The notes under the pieces are model-generated. The model did not search any database and was not told the origin of the DNA. It saw only the letters and a program-made list of their open reading frames with translations. DNA of 64,000 nucleotides from an uncultured Prevotella sp. (GTDB taxonomy: Bacteria > Bacteroidota > Bacteroidia > Bacteroidales > Bacteroidaceae), in assembly GCA_944319945.1 (NCBI GenBank), contig CALUFN010000001.1:37051-101050 (forward strand), given 5' to 3'. The translations under genes and the position numbers were made by a program. Position 1 is the first letter of the stretch. Every line of letters starts with the position of its first letter. This document shows, piece after piece, positions 26,496-35,087 of this stretch.

Positions 26496-26981
26496 ATGAG
26501 GAAGATAAAGAATCCCTGGATGCAGAAAGAAGGCTACAACTGCTTCGGCTGCAGCCCCGACAATCCTACGGGAATACAAATGGTCTTTTACGAAGACGGC
26601 GAAGACATCATTAGTTTCTGGAATCCGCAAGACCGCTTCCAGGGCTGGGTCGACACGATGCACGGAGGCATACTCGCCACTATCATTGACGAGACGGCAG
26701 GCTGGGTGGTGTTCAGGAAGCTGCAGACCAGCGGCATGACCACGAAGCTCGAGATAAGATATAAAAAGCCCGTGATGACTACCGAGCGGCAAATCACCGT
26801 ACGCGGACGCATCGCCGAGCAACGGCGCAACCTCGTGACCATCGACGTAAGGATAGAGAACTCCGAGGGAGAAACGTGCGTAGAAGGGCGCGCCACGTAT
26901 TTCGCATTCGACAAAAAGAAAGCGCAGGAAATGGGCTTCACGTCGTGCGACCTCGAGGGCGACGAGCTGCTGCCCATGTAA
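26496..26981 (+). CDS. PaaI-like hotdog-fold thioesterase
   Basis: 161 residues, cytosolic. Hydrolyses acyl-CoA or similar thioesters. The hotdog motif GWVDTMHGGILATIIDETAG carries the HGG turn and the acidic catalytic residue of the central helix. The N-terminal CFGCSPDNPTGIQ is typical of the subfamily. It starts 21 bp after the DUF5686 gene and is probably co-transcribed. Substrate unknown. Confidence 0.9.
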   Translation: MRKIKNPWMQKEGYNCFGCSPDNPTGIQMVFYEDGEDIISFWNPQDRFQGWVDTMHGGILATIIDETAGWVVFRKLQTSGMTTKLEIRYKKPVMTTERQITVRGRIAEQRRNLVTIDVRIENSEGETCVEGRATYFAFDKKKAQEMGFTSCDLEGDELLPM

Positions 26982-27044
26982 ACAGGGCGGCATGGCGACG
27001 GAGCCGAATCAAGCTGTGTAACGAATTGACAACAAGCACATTAC

Positions 27045-27147
27045 AAAAGGCGGCATTTTGCATTGCAATTTGCCGCCTTTTAGCGTGCAATAGACCGCCT
27101 TTCACACCCCCAAAGGCAAGCTCTTGCAAAACGACATGCCGCCATGC
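27045..27147. repeat. 22-bp-period palindrome array E (4-5 units)
   Basis: Units at 27045 (AAAAGGCGGCATTTT), 27067 (AATTTGCCGCCTTTT), 27089 (AATAGACCGCCTTTC), 27111 (CAAAGGCAAGCTCTT) and a degenerate one at 27133 (GACATGCCGCCATGC). The period is exactly 22 bp. The first two are near reverse complements and form a hairpin that may end the thioesterase transcript. Confidence 0.87.
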
Positions 27148-27190
27148 GTGCCAAAATCAGCATGCAAATCAAATATCATAGTAATATTTT

Positions 27191-27231
27191 TACGTAAACG
27201 TTTGCGTATTTCGCCGATTTTATTAATTTTG
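27191..27231 (+). promoter_or_regulatory. Promoter and probable autoregulatory operator of the LacI-type gene
   Basis: TACGTAAACGTTTGCGTA (27191-27208) is an 18-bp palindrome with one mismatched pair and a central AACGTT, the usual form of a LacI-family site. Its right half contains the -33 TTG (27202-27204). After 19 bp comes TAATTTTG (27224-27231). A repressor bound there would block the promoter of its own gene. Confidence 0.7.
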
Positions 27232-27260
27232 CATTATTCAACCATACTTCAACGAGACAA

Positions 27261-28283
27261 ATGGGACAACGCAGGACATCATTAAAGGAAATGGCCGAAC
27301 AGTTAGGCGTAAGCATAGCCACCGTGTCGCGCGCGCTGAGAGACAGCCACGAAGTGGGCGAAGAGATGCGCACGAAGATACAAGCCCTCGCCAAGAAGCT
27401 GAACTACCGCCCCAACCCGTTCGCCCAAAGCCTCAGGCGTAAGACGCCTAAGGTGATAGGCGTGGTAGTGCCCAATCTCGTCACACACTATTACGCGGCA
27501 GTGCTCGACGGAATAGAAGACTATGCCACGAAGGCCGGCTACGCCGTGATAGCGGCCAACAGCCACGAAGACCACCTGCGCGAGGAGAAAGCCATAGACA
27601 ACTTCGTCAACATGTACGTGGAAGGCATCATAGCGTGCCTGGCGCAAGACACGGTTGACTATTCGCACTTCGTGGAAATCAACAACATAGGCATACCGCT
27701 GGTGTTCTTCGCGCGAACATGCCTGCCCGACATGTTCTCGTCGGTAGTGTCAAACGGCGACGAGGCGGCTAAGGAAGCCACGCTCCACCTTATCGATACG
27801 GGCAGCCGGCGCATAGCCTTCATAGGCGGGCCGCAGCATCTCGACATGATGAAGCGCCGCAAACACGGCTATCTCGAAGCACTGAGGGAACGCAACATAG
27901 AGATAGACCGCTCGATCGTAATCAACGGTAACATAAACTATGACTATGCGAGGGAAGCCACGCTGCAGATGCTGACGCGCGACGACCGCCCAGACGCAAT
28001 CCTCGCCTTCAACGACATCATAACTTATGCCGCCTTCGACGCCATAAAGACGCTCGGCTTACGCATACCGCAGGACGTGGCGATAATAGGATTCACGGAG
28101 ACGGACACGTCGTTTTTCGTCACGCCGAAGCTCTCGGCCATCATGGACCAGGCACACCTGACAGGCGAGCGCGTATGCGAACTGTTACTGAAAAACATCG
28201 CCGGCGACAAGAAAATATACAAGGAAGTGGTGCCGATGATATTCAAAGTCAGGGAAAGTTCGGACAAGAGAATTAAGAGTTAA
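27261..28283 (+). CDS. LacI-family transcriptional regulator
   Basis: 340 residues. N-terminal helix-turn-helix with LKEMAEQLGVSIATVSRALR (about 8-27), hinge helix with NYRPNPFAQSLR, then a periplasmic-binding-like sensor domain (about 62-335) with GVVVPNLVTHYYAAVLDGIE. The effector is probably a sugar, as usual in the family, but no transport or catabolic genes adjoin it. The promoter at 27202-27231 overlaps a palindrome consistent with autorepression. It converges on DUF721-recF with a 25-bp gap. Confidence 0.93.
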   Translation: MGQRRTSLKEMAEQLGVSIATVSRALRDSHEVGEEMRTKIQALAKKLNYRPNPFAQSLRRKTPKVIGVVVPNLVTHYYAAVLDGIEDYATKAGYAVIAANSHEDHLREEKAIDNFVNMYVEGIIACLAQDTVDYSHFVEINNIGIPLVFFARTCLPDMFSSVVSNGDEAAKEATLHLIDTGSRRIAFIGGPQHLDMMKRRKHGYLEALRERNIEIDRSIVINGNINYDYAREATLQMLTRDDRPDAILAFNDIITYAAFDAIKTLGLRIPQDVAIIGFTETDTSFFVTPKLSAIMDQAHLTGERVCELLLKNIAGDKKIYKEVVPMIFKVRESSDKRIKS

Positions 28284-28308
28284 GACACGAAGAAGAGAAT
28301 TAATAGTT

Positions 28309-28599
28309 TCAGAAAAACTTTATATCGGTAATTATCACTGCGCCGGCCTCAACGTTCAGGTTCCTGACAAGCCGCTCTCGCATCATCGACAAGTCGGCAC
28401 GCAAGGCCGGATTAAGGATTTTCACGAACAGCGTCTGGTTGCGGATGAACTTGTCGCCGGTATATCTTTCGACGGCATTGCCTACCACCTTGCCCCACGA
28501 GTCAACCAGCCTGCGCTGGCGCAATGGTGTCTCAAGGCCGTCGTGCCTGAGACACTGTGCAACGATGTCGGCCAAAGACTGCACTTCACGCCTGAACAT
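28309..28599 (-). CDS. DUF721 (DciA-like) protein
   Basis: 96 residues. DUF721 proteins share a KH-like domain with DciA, the helicase loader found in most bacteria that lack DnaC; the Bacteroidota protein next to recF belongs to this family. Typical features are LVDSWGKVVGNAVERYT and a hydrophobic C-terminal half (LFVKILNPALRADL). Its start overlaps the recF end by 14 bp. A helicase-loading role is inferred from family only. Confidence 0.87.
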   Translation of the reverse strand: MFRREVQSLADIVAQCLRHDGLETPLRQRRLVDSWGKVVGNAVERYTGDKFIRNQTLFVKILNPALRADLSMMRERLVRNLNVEAGAVIITDIKFF

Positions 28600-29707
28600 A
28601 GTCCGCCTCCTTACGGCTAATCCCGCCGTTTTCTACGTAAAACAACTTATAATCAAGCTCGCTTCCGCGCAATATCCGGTCAAGATGCTCACGGTTGGTG
28701 TCTGTCAGGAATATCTGCCCGAACCCCTCACCGCCCACTATTTTCACTATCTGCTCCACACGATTGGCGTCCAGCTTGTCGAAAATATCGTCTAAAAGCA
28801 ATATCGGCCTGACGTTGCTCCGTATTCGCTTGAGAAACTCAAACTGGGCCAGCTTCAGCGATATGACGAACGTCTTGTTCTGCCCCTGGCTCCCCTCGCG
28901 CCTGATAGGATGGTCGCCGATGAGCATCTCCAAGTCGTCACGGTGCACACCGTGGAGCGAATAGCCTACGGCGCGGTCCTTATGCCGGTCGCGGCGTATC
29001 ACATCGAGCAACGGACCACGCTGGCAATGAGACACGTAGCGGAGCGAAACGCGCTCCTTATCCTGTGAAATGTCACTGTAAAAATGCTGGAACAAAGGCA
29101 CGATCTCTGTTATGAAGGCGTCGCGCTTACGGTAAACGGCCTCGCCCTCGGCCGCCATTTGCTCCTCCCAAAGGGCCATCAGGTCACCGTCAGGCTCACC
29201 CTCGGCCTTCAATAATGAGTTACGCTGCTGCAAAGCCTTGTTGTAACGGGCGAGAGCCTCGATGTAAGACTTGTCATACTGCGATATCACCACGTCCATA
29301 AGACGGCGGCGCTCCTCGCTTCCGCCGTCGATAAGCACCGAATCAGACGGAGAAGCAAGTATCAACGGAATAAGCCCTATGTGCGCCGACAGGCGCTTGT
29401 ACTCCTTCTTATTACGCCTGAAATGCTTCTTCGAGCCACGCTTCATGCCGCACGTCACGTTCTCCTCGCCCCCCTCATCGTCAACATAACGCCCGTCGAG
29501 CATGAAGAAGTCGCTGCCGTGGCGCATTACGCAAGAATCAGGAACGGCCGACGAACTGCGGCAAAACGACAAGTAATACACGGCATCGAGCAGATTGGTC
29601 TTGCCCACGCCGTTATGACCTATGAAACAATTCAACTTGGGAGAAAAAGCAAGCCCTGCCTCACTGATATTCTTATAATTAACTATTGACAATTTGCTGA
29701 GAAACAT
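28586..29707 (-). CDS. recF: DNA replication and repair protein RecF
   Basis: 373 residues. An SMC-like ATPase that acts with RecO/RecR to load RecA at gaps; cytosolic. Walker A GHNGVGKTN is at about residues 30-38, the ABC-type signature region lies around RREGSQGQNKTFVISLKLAQ minus its ends, and Walker B is ILLLDDIFDKLD near residue 320. A strong promoter lies 25 bp upstream (29732-29762). DUF721 follows with overlap. It diverges from the TPR-ribH pair. Confidence 0.95.
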   Translation of the reverse strand: MFLSKLSIVNYKNISEAGLAFSPKLNCFIGHNGVGKTNLLDAVYYLSFCRSSSAVPDSCVMRHGSDFFMLDGRYVDDEGGEENVTCGMKRGSKKHFRRNKKEYKRLSAHIGLIPLILASPSDSVLIDGGSEERRRLMDVVISQYDKSYIEALARYNKALQQRNSLLKAEGEPDGDLMALWEEQMAAEGEAVYRKRDAFITEIVPLFQHFYSDISQDKERVSLRYVSHCQRGPLLDVIRRDRHKDRAVGYSLHGVHRDDLEMLIGDHPIRREGSQGQNKTFVISLKLAQFEFLKRIRSNVRPILLLDDIFDKLDANRVEQIVKIVGGEGFGQIFLTDTNREHLDRILRGSELDYKLFYVENGGISRKEADYVQA

Positions 29708-29731
29708 AACCTTGCCGTTCTACTTTTAGTG

Positions 29732-29762
29732 CAAAGTTACTTGATTTATCAATCAAAAGCAA
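29732..29762 (-). promoter_or_regulatory. Promoter of recF
   Basis: On the minus strand TTG (29760-29762), a 20-bp spacer and TAACTTTG (29732-29739). Confidence 0.75.
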
Positions 29763-29803
29763 AAAAAGTCTGCAATAAATTTCAATATTCAGGATAAAAT
29801 CCG

Positions 29804-29811
29804 TAATTTTG
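29804..29811 (+). promoter_or_regulatory. Promoter -7 box of the TPR-ribH operon
   Basis: TAATTTTG, 39 bp before ATG 29851. It is back-to-back with the recF promoter. Confidence 0.6.
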
Positions 29812-29850
29812 CCACACTTTATAAATTAGTAAATCAAAAATAACACATAA

Positions 29851-30546
29851 ATGGCAAATCTTAAGGAACAGAAGGGCACTATGGACGATGCCCTCAGTCA
29901 GAAAGAGGCGGTCTTCCTGAAGCACAAAAAGACCATCGCAATCGCTGTAGTATTAATCATTCTCATCATCGGAGGCATCCTCTGCTACAACACTTACGTA
30001 TCAGGACCGAGGGAACAGGAGGCAAGCACCGCCCTGGCAAAAGGACAAGACTACTTCGCCATGCAGCAATATGAAATCGCGCTGAAAGGCGACAGCACCG
30101 GATATAAGGGATTCATCAACATCGCTTCAGACTACGGAAGCACTGACGCAGGCAATCTTGCCAACCTATACGCAGGCCTCTGCTATGCCAATCTCGACAA
30201 ATGGAACGACGCAGTGAAATATCTTGAGAAATATTCCACCGCAGACGACGAGATGATCAGCCCCGCAGCTACTGCCGCACTCGGCAACGCCTACGCTCAC
30301 GTTAAGCAGCTCGACAAGGCCGTAGAGTATCTGAAGAAGGCAGCAAGCATGGCTGACGGAGAAGCCGCCGATAACGCAAACAACAGCCTTTCGCCGACTT
30401 TCCTGCTCCAGGCAGGCGAGATTCTCGAGAATCAAGGCAAGAAAGACGAAGCTCTTAAGATATATCAGGACATCAAGAACAAATACGTCAATTCTCCCGT
30501 TTACGGCGAAATAGACAAATACATCGAACGAGTTACCGTCAAATAA
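29851..30546 (+). CDS. Membrane-anchored tetratricopeptide-repeat protein
   Basis: 231 residues. A basic N-terminus with KHKKT is followed by one membrane helix (about 30-50). TPR-like helical pairs come after it ([60 protein letters not shown]). The layout resembles YfgM, an inner-membrane TPR protein that works with periplasmic chaperones and the Sec translocon, but similarity of function is inference. Its TAA shares one base with the ribH start (TAATG), so the two are coupled. Confidence 0.85.
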   Translation: MANLKEQKGTMDDALSQKEAVFLKHKKTIAIAVVLIILIIGGILCYNTYVSGPREQEASTALAKGQDYFAMQQYEIALKGDSTGYKGFINIASDYGSTDAGNLANLYAGLCYANLDKWNDAVKYLEKYSTADDEMISPAATAALGNAYAHVKQLDKAVEYLKKAASMADGEAADNANNSLSPTFLLQAGEILENQGKKDEALKIYQDIKNKYVNSPVYGEIDKYIERVTVK

Positions 30547-31022
30547 TGGCTACCGCATTACACAACCTGTCCGACTACGACCCGTCACAAGTTCCCGACG
30601 CAAGCAACATGTGCTTCGGAATCGTAGTAGCAGAATGGAATCCTGAGATTACGGGTGCCTTGCTCGACGGGGCCGTAAAGACTCTTGAGAAGCATGGCGC
30701 GCTGCCAGAGAACATCCATGTAAAGACCGTTCCCGGCAGTTTCGAGCTGATTTACGGCGCTCACCAAATGACTCTCAACGGCGGATACGATGCCATCATC
30801 ATTCTGGGAAGCGTCATTCGCGGCGAGACTCCGCACTTTGACTACATCTGTCAAGGAGTGACTTACGGTATAGCAAAACTCAACGCAAAGAGCGAAATAC
30901 CTGTCATCTACGGATTGTTGACCACCAATGACCTGCAACAAGCCAAAGACCGAAGCGGAGGAAGGCTTGGAAACAAAGGCGACGAATGCGCCATCGATGC
31001 CATAAAAATGGCCAAATTCTAA
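30546..31022 (+). CDS. ribH: 6,7-dimethyl-8-ribityllumazine synthase
   Basis: 158 residues. Condenses 5-amino-6-ribitylaminouracil with 3,4-dihydroxy-2-butanone 4-phosphate, the penultimate step of riboflavin synthesis; forms cytosolic pentamers or 60-mers. Family motifs are [30 protein letters not shown] and [12 protein letters not shown], with the catalytic His in the last. [16 protein letters not shown] follows and a Lys/Asn loop (GNKGDECA) ends it. No FMN riboswitch is visible upstream. Confidence 0.97.
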   Translation: MATALHNLSDYDPSQVPDASNMCFGIVVAEWNPEITGALLDGAVKTLEKHGALPENIHVKTVPGSFELIYGAHQMTLNGGYDAIIILGSVIRGETPHFDYICQGVTYGIAKLNAKSEIPVIYGLLTTNDLQQAKDRSGGRLGNKGDECAIDAIKMAKF

Positions 31023-31051
31023 GTAAAAAACAAAAGTATTTACCCCAATAT

Positions 31052-31092
31052 CACGCCCCGACCCTCCTCAAGGAGAGCCGGGGTGGATTTTA
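31052..31092 (+). terminator. Terminator hairpin after ribH
   Basis: CCCCG and CTCCT (31056 on) pair with AGGAG and CGGGG (to 31083), followed by GGATTTTAAT. The T-tract is short. Confidence 0.6.
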
Positions 31093-31116
31093 ATCTAAGA
31101 CACTTAATCATACAAC

Positions 31117-31866
31117 ATGAAACTGATATCATGGAATGTCAACGGCCTGCGCGCTTGCGAAGGCAAGGGATTCAGTGACACATTCAGGCAACTTGACGCA
31201 GACTTTTTCTGCCTTCAGGAAACAAAGATGCAGCAAGGGCAGCTTGACTTAGCGTTTGAAGGATACAAGTCATACTGGAATTACGCCGAGAAAAAAGGCT
31301 ATTCGGGCACAGCCATATTCACACGTCACGAACCGTTAAGCGTAACTTACGGCCTCGGCATTGACGAACATGACCATGAAGGACGTGTAATCACGCTTGA
31401 GACGGCAGACTTTTACCTCGTAACCGTATATACGCCTAACTCGCAAGACGGGCTGAAAAGACTTGACTACCGCATGAAATGGGAAGACGACTTCCGCGAG
31501 TATCTGTTGCGGCTCGATGCCGTAAAGCCCGTAATAGCATGCGGAGACATGAACGTGGCACACAAGGAGATAGACCTGAAGAACCCGAAGACCAACCGCA
31601 AGAACGCCGGCTTTACCGACGAAGAGCGCGAAAAGTTCACCAATCTGCTGTCTTCCGGCTTCACTGACTCCTTCCGCTACCTGCATCCCGACGTTGAAGG
31701 AGCGTACTCTTGGTGGTCATACCGATTCCGCGCACGCGAAAAGAACGCAGGTTGGCGTATAGATTATTTCATCGTATCCAACCGAATTGCCGACAAAATC
31801 AAGTCGGCAAGCATCCATAATGAAATCTACGGCTCCGACCATTGCCCCGTGGAGCTGGTTATATGA
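31117..31866 (+). CDS. xth: Exodeoxyribonuclease III (AP endonuclease)
   Basis: 249 residues of the exonuclease-endonuclease-phosphatase fold. It cuts at abasic sites and removes blocked 3' ends in base excision repair. Family motifs are [29 protein letters not shown] (metal Glu), [26 protein letters not shown] (active-site Asp/Asn) and [12 protein letters not shown] with the terminal catalytic Asp-His. Length matches family. It is flanked by a hairpin upstream and converges on the ABC efflux operon. Confidence 0.96.
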   Translation: MKLISWNVNGLRACEGKGFSDTFRQLDADFFCLQETKMQQGQLDLAFEGYKSYWNYAEKKGYSGTAIFTRHEPLSVTYGLGIDEHDHEGRVITLETADFYLVTVYTPNSQDGLKRLDYRMKWEDDFREYLLRLDAVKPVIACGDMNVAHKEIDLKNPKTNRKNAGFTDEEREKFTNLLSSGFTDSFRYLHPDVEGAYSWWSYRFRAREKNAGWRIDYFIVSNRIADKIKSASIHNEIYGSDHCPVELVI

Positions 31867-31923
31867 CTAACTGCCGCAAGCCAAACGATAATTCCGCGTA
31901 TGGCTTGCGGCAAGTTGTTTACA

Positions 31924-33042
31924 TCAATTAGTCTTCTTGTAACTTAAGATTGCGCATCCCCACGAAATCAAGGCGTAAACCGACATCGAGAGAAACTGTA
32001 TTCCGAGATCGGCAAAAGTGGCTCCCTTAAGATACAAGGAGCGCAAACACTCGATGTAATAACGCAGCGGATTGGCGTAAGTAAGCACTTGCGCCCAGCG
32101 CGGCATGCCTGAAATCGGAGTGAGCAAGCCGCTCATCAATACGAATATTATCAGGAAAAAGAACATAAGGAGAGCCGCCTGCTGCATAGTGGAAGAATAG
32201 TTTGACACCACCAATCCGAGACTCGATATTATCAAGAAGAACAGCAACGACGACAAGACTATCAGCCAAACGCCGCCCTTTGGTTGCATGCCGTAAAACA
32301 CGTAGGCCAGCAACATCGACCATGCAAGCATGAACAGGCCTATCGCCCAATAAGGCACGAGCTTTGAAAGGACGAACTCCGCACGGCCCACCGGCGTGAC
32401 GTTGATCTGCTCAATAGTGCCGCGCTCCTTCTCGCCGACAATGTTGATGGCTGGAAGAAAACCAATGAGAAGCGTCAAGAGCATGGCAATTATGCCCGGA
32501 ACCATAAACACCTTGTAGTCAAGACGCTCGTTGAAAAGGAAACGCTGACTGACATCCACGCCGGCAACCGACGGCTGTCCTGCGGCGAAGCCTTGCCCCG
32601 AACGGAGCGACGAGGCAAAATCTGATATTATGTTGAGCATGTAAGCCTGCCCCAACGCACCTTTCACGCCATTGACCGCATTGGCATGCACGTTGACGCC
32701 GGCCGCGTCTTCACGCGTGAAATCGGTCGAAAAGCCTTCAGGTATCTCAAGTATCACGTCGGCCAAGCCGTCGTCAACGCACTTCAACGCACTGCGGTAA
32801 TCGCCCTGAACCGATGCCAACGCGAAATAAGACGACGCGTCAATCTTACTGACAAGCCTTTGCGACAAAGTGCTGCGGTCGTTGTCTACCACGCAAAACT
32901 TCAGGTTTTTCACCTCCTGATTGGCAGCGTAAGGTACTACCAAGAGCATTATTACCGGCAACACGACGAACAGCTTCGGCAGAAAAGCGTTGCGCTTAAT
33001 CTGCATAAACTCCTTTCTTATCAAATATCCAACAGCTTTCAT
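31924..33042 (-). CDS. ABC-2 type transporter permease (second of a pair)
   Basis: 372 residues. One N-terminal membrane helix (about 22-40), a large external domain (about 45-175), then five membrane helices with the ABC-2 motif SGLLTPISGMPRWAQ near the C-terminus. This YbhR/YhhJ-like layout is used for export of drugs or lipophilic molecules. It is the last gene of the tolC-hlyD-ATPase-ATPase-permease-permease operon, 3 bp after its partner. The two permeases probably form the membrane heterodimer. Confidence 0.92.
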   Translation of the reverse strand: MKAVGYLIRKEFMQIKRNAFLPKLFVVLPVIMLLVVPYAANQEVKNLKFCVVDNDRSTLSQRLVSKIDASSYFALASVQGDYRSALKCVDDGLADVILEIPEGFSTDFTREDAAGVNVHANAVNGVKGALGQAYMLNIISDFASSLRSGQGFAAGQPSVAGVDVSQRFLFNERLDYKVFMVPGIIAMLLTLLIGFLPAINIVGEKERGTIEQINVTPVGRAEFVLSKLVPYWAIGLFMLAWSMLLAYVFYGMQPKGGVWLIVLSSLLFFLIISSLGLVVSNYSSTMQQAALLMFFFLIIFVLMSGLLTPISGMPRWAQVLTYANPLRYYIECLRSLYLKGATFADLGIQFLSMSVYALISWGCAILSYKKTN

Positions 33043-33045
33043 TCC

Positions 33046-34152
33046 TTAAATCCTTATCTTAAACGTCTTCAACGAAACGGCGAGCAGCACCGCTTCCATG
33101 AGGCACATCACCCACACGTCTTGCATGACGCTGCCCGGGCCTACGCCTTGAATCATCAGGCGGCGCGCCGCATCGATGAACCAGCGCGCAGGAACGACGG
33201 CCGAAACGCACTGCAGCACGCGCGGCATGCTCTCCAACGGGAATGCAAGCCCCGAGAGATAGACCGTAGGGATGATGAACACCACCGAGAGAACCATAGC
33301 CGCCAACTGCGTGCGCACCAAGTTTGACACCAACAGACCGAGCGTAAGGGCCACGAGAATGTAGAGCAGCGTTACCCCGAGAAAGGCCGGCAGGCTGCCG
33401 GCCATAGGCACGCCGAGGACGCAACGCGACAGCAGCAGCACGGTGGCCACGTTGAAAGCCGAGATCACGAAATAAGGCACGAGCTTTGACAAGACAATGC
33501 AGGCCGGCGACAACGGCGACGCGAGCAGCAGCTCCATTGTGCCCGTCTCCTTCTCGCGCACTATGGCAATGCTGCTCATCATCACGCACACGAGCATGAG
33601 TATCATGCCTATCACGCCCGGCACGAAGTTGTATTCGCTCTTTTGCTGCGGATTATAAAGCATGCGCGTTACCGGCACTACGGCTAATCCCGGCCCGGCC
33701 GTGCCTGCTGCAGCAAGCTCCGAGCGCATGGCGGCCAGCACTTGCCCGACGTATTGCTGACGTATCGTGGCCTGGTTGGGCTCGGTGCCGTCTACGAGCA
33801 ACTGTACATCGGCCACGCCCTGACGCACTACGTCGGCGGCGAAGCCCGCACCGAACACTACGGCTACGTCGGCCTCGCCCCGGCGCAGCAGTTCGTTTAT
33901 GCGGCGCATGTCGGCTGCGCATTCGGTCAAGGTGACGTAAGGGTTGGCCGCCAGACGGTCGCACGCCTTCCGCGTAAGCTCGTCGCGCGACATGTCGAGT
34001 ACCGCCACGCGCACGTTGTTTACTTCAGTCGTGACGGCGTAGCCGAACAACAGCAGCAACACCACAGGCATCACAATCAGGATGAGCACGCTGCGCACGT
34101 CGCGCAGGATGTGGAGAAACTCCTTGAATATGAAAGAAGCGTAACGGTTCAT
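33046..34152 (-). CDS. ABC-2 type transporter permease (first of a pair)
   Basis: 368 residues with the same plan as its downstream partner: membrane helix at about 20-38, external domain (about 40-165), five membrane helices after residue 175, and VYLSGLAFPLESMPRVLQ as the ABC-2 motif. The segment SIAIVREKETGTMELLLASP is the coupling region to the ATPase. It resembles YbhS. It begins 3 bp after the second ATPase gene, so the pair is tightly coupled. Confidence 0.92.
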   Translation of the reverse strand: MNRYASFIFKEFLHILRDVRSVLILIVMPVVLLLLFGYAVTTEVNNVRVAVLDMSRDELTRKACDRLAANPYVTLTECAADMRRINELLRRGEADVAVVFGAGFAADVVRQGVADVQLLVDGTEPNQATIRQQYVGQVLAAMRSELAAAGTAGPGLAVVPVTRMLYNPQQKSEYNFVPGVIGMILMLVCVMMSSIAIVREKETGTMELLLASPLSPACIVLSKLVPYFVISAFNVATVLLLSRCVLGVPMAGSLPAFLGVTLLYILVALTLGLLVSNLVRTQLAAMVLSVVFIIPTVYLSGLAFPLESMPRVLQCVSAVVPARWFIDAARRLMIQGVGPGSVMQDVWVMCLMEAVLLAVSLKTFKIRI

Positions 34153-34155
34153 GCG

Positions 34156-34905
34156 TCAACTCCTTTCCGCCCCACGGGCAATATGGTAAAACACGTCGTA
34201 CAGGCTGTCTGCGCCGAAGCGTGCCTTCAGCGCGGCAGGCGTGTCGAGTGCGGCTATGCGTCCGTCTACCATTACCGACACGCGGTCGCAATACTCGGCC
34301 TCGTCCATGTAGTGCGTAGTCACGAATACTGTGGTGCCGCCGTCTGCGGCCTCGTATATCCGCTCCCAAAAGCGGCGGCGCGTTACGGGGTCTACGCCGC
34401 CAGTAGGCTCGTCGAGGAATACTATCTCGGGCTCGTGTATCGTGGCCACGGCGAAGGCCAACTTCTGCTTCCAGCCTAACGGCAGCGAACCCACGAGCGA
34501 CGAACGCTCTCCCTCAAGCCCGAGACTGCGCAGGCACTCGGCCGTCTTGTCCTTAATCCGCCCCTTACTCATGCCGTATATGCCGCCGAAGAGCTGCATG
34601 TTCTCGGCTATGGTAAGGTCGTCGTAAAGCGAAAACCGCTGGCTCATGTAGCCTATGCGCCGCTTCACCGCCTCAGGACTGCGGCCTACGTCGTATCCGG
34701 CCACCTCGGCCCGCCCCGCCGTAGGTCGGCTTAGCCCCGTCAGCATGCGCATGGCCGTAGTCTTGCCGGCACCGTTGGCACCGAGAAAACCGAATATCTC
34801 GCTGCGGCGCACGCCGAACGTTATGCGGTCTACGGCGACGAATGCGCCGAACCGCTTTGTCAGTTGTTCCGCCTTTATCACGTATTCCGTATCCATACTT
34901 ATCAT
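34156..34905 (-). CDS. ABC transporter ATP-binding protein (degenerate signature motif)
   Basis: 249 residues. Walker A is GANGAGKTT, Walker B VFLDEPTGGVDP and the switch His is present (TTHYMDEAE). The LSGGQ signature is degenerate: SLPLGWKQKLAF. With its partner at 35088-36023, which has a good signature but no switch His, this predicts one working and one silent ATP site. In E. coli-type YbhF the two ATPases are one polypeptide. It is 183 bp downstream of the first ATPase, with array F between them. ATG 34896 is an alternative start. Confidence 0.93.
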   Translation of the reverse strand: MISMDTEYVIKAEQLTKRFGAFVAVDRITFGVRRSEIFGFLGANGAGKTTAMRMLTGLSRPTAGRAEVAGYDVGRSPEAVKRRIGYMSQRFSLYDDLTIAENMQLFGGIYGMSKGRIKDKTAECLRSLGLEGERSSLVGSLPLGWKQKLAFAVATIHEPEIVFLDEPTGGVDPVTRRRFWERIYEAADGGTTVFVTTHYMDEAEYCDRVSVMVDGRIAALDTPAALKARFGADSLYDVFYHIARGAERS

Positions 34906-34960
34906 CTTTTATATGTAATAGTCGGCCGACCGAAAAGCCGTAGCAAATATCCGAGTCGGC

Positions 34961-35019
34961 AAGAGGCATCCTTCCGCACGCCGAAAGGTTACCTTTTACG
35001 GCCTAAAAGGCCGCTTTTT
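34961..35019. repeat. 22-bp-period palindrome array F (3-4 units), inside an operon
   Basis: Units at 34961 (AAGAGGCATCCTTCC), 34983 (GAAAGGTTACCTTTT) and 35005 (AAAAGGCCGCTTTTT); a decayed fourth may stand at 35027. The period is exactly 22 bp. It separates the two ATPase genes of what otherwise looks like one transcription unit. Confidence 0.85.
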
Positions 35020-35087
35020 GCAAGGCCGTAAGCCATGTTTTGCAACGCTGTCGGCAAACGCCTGAATCTCAACAAATTACGCCCGTA

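Noticed and set aside
30420-30560. FMN riboswitch before ribH
   Set aside because: ribH is joined directly to the TPR gene by TAATG and no conserved FMN-aptamer blocks were seen there or in the TPR gene leader.
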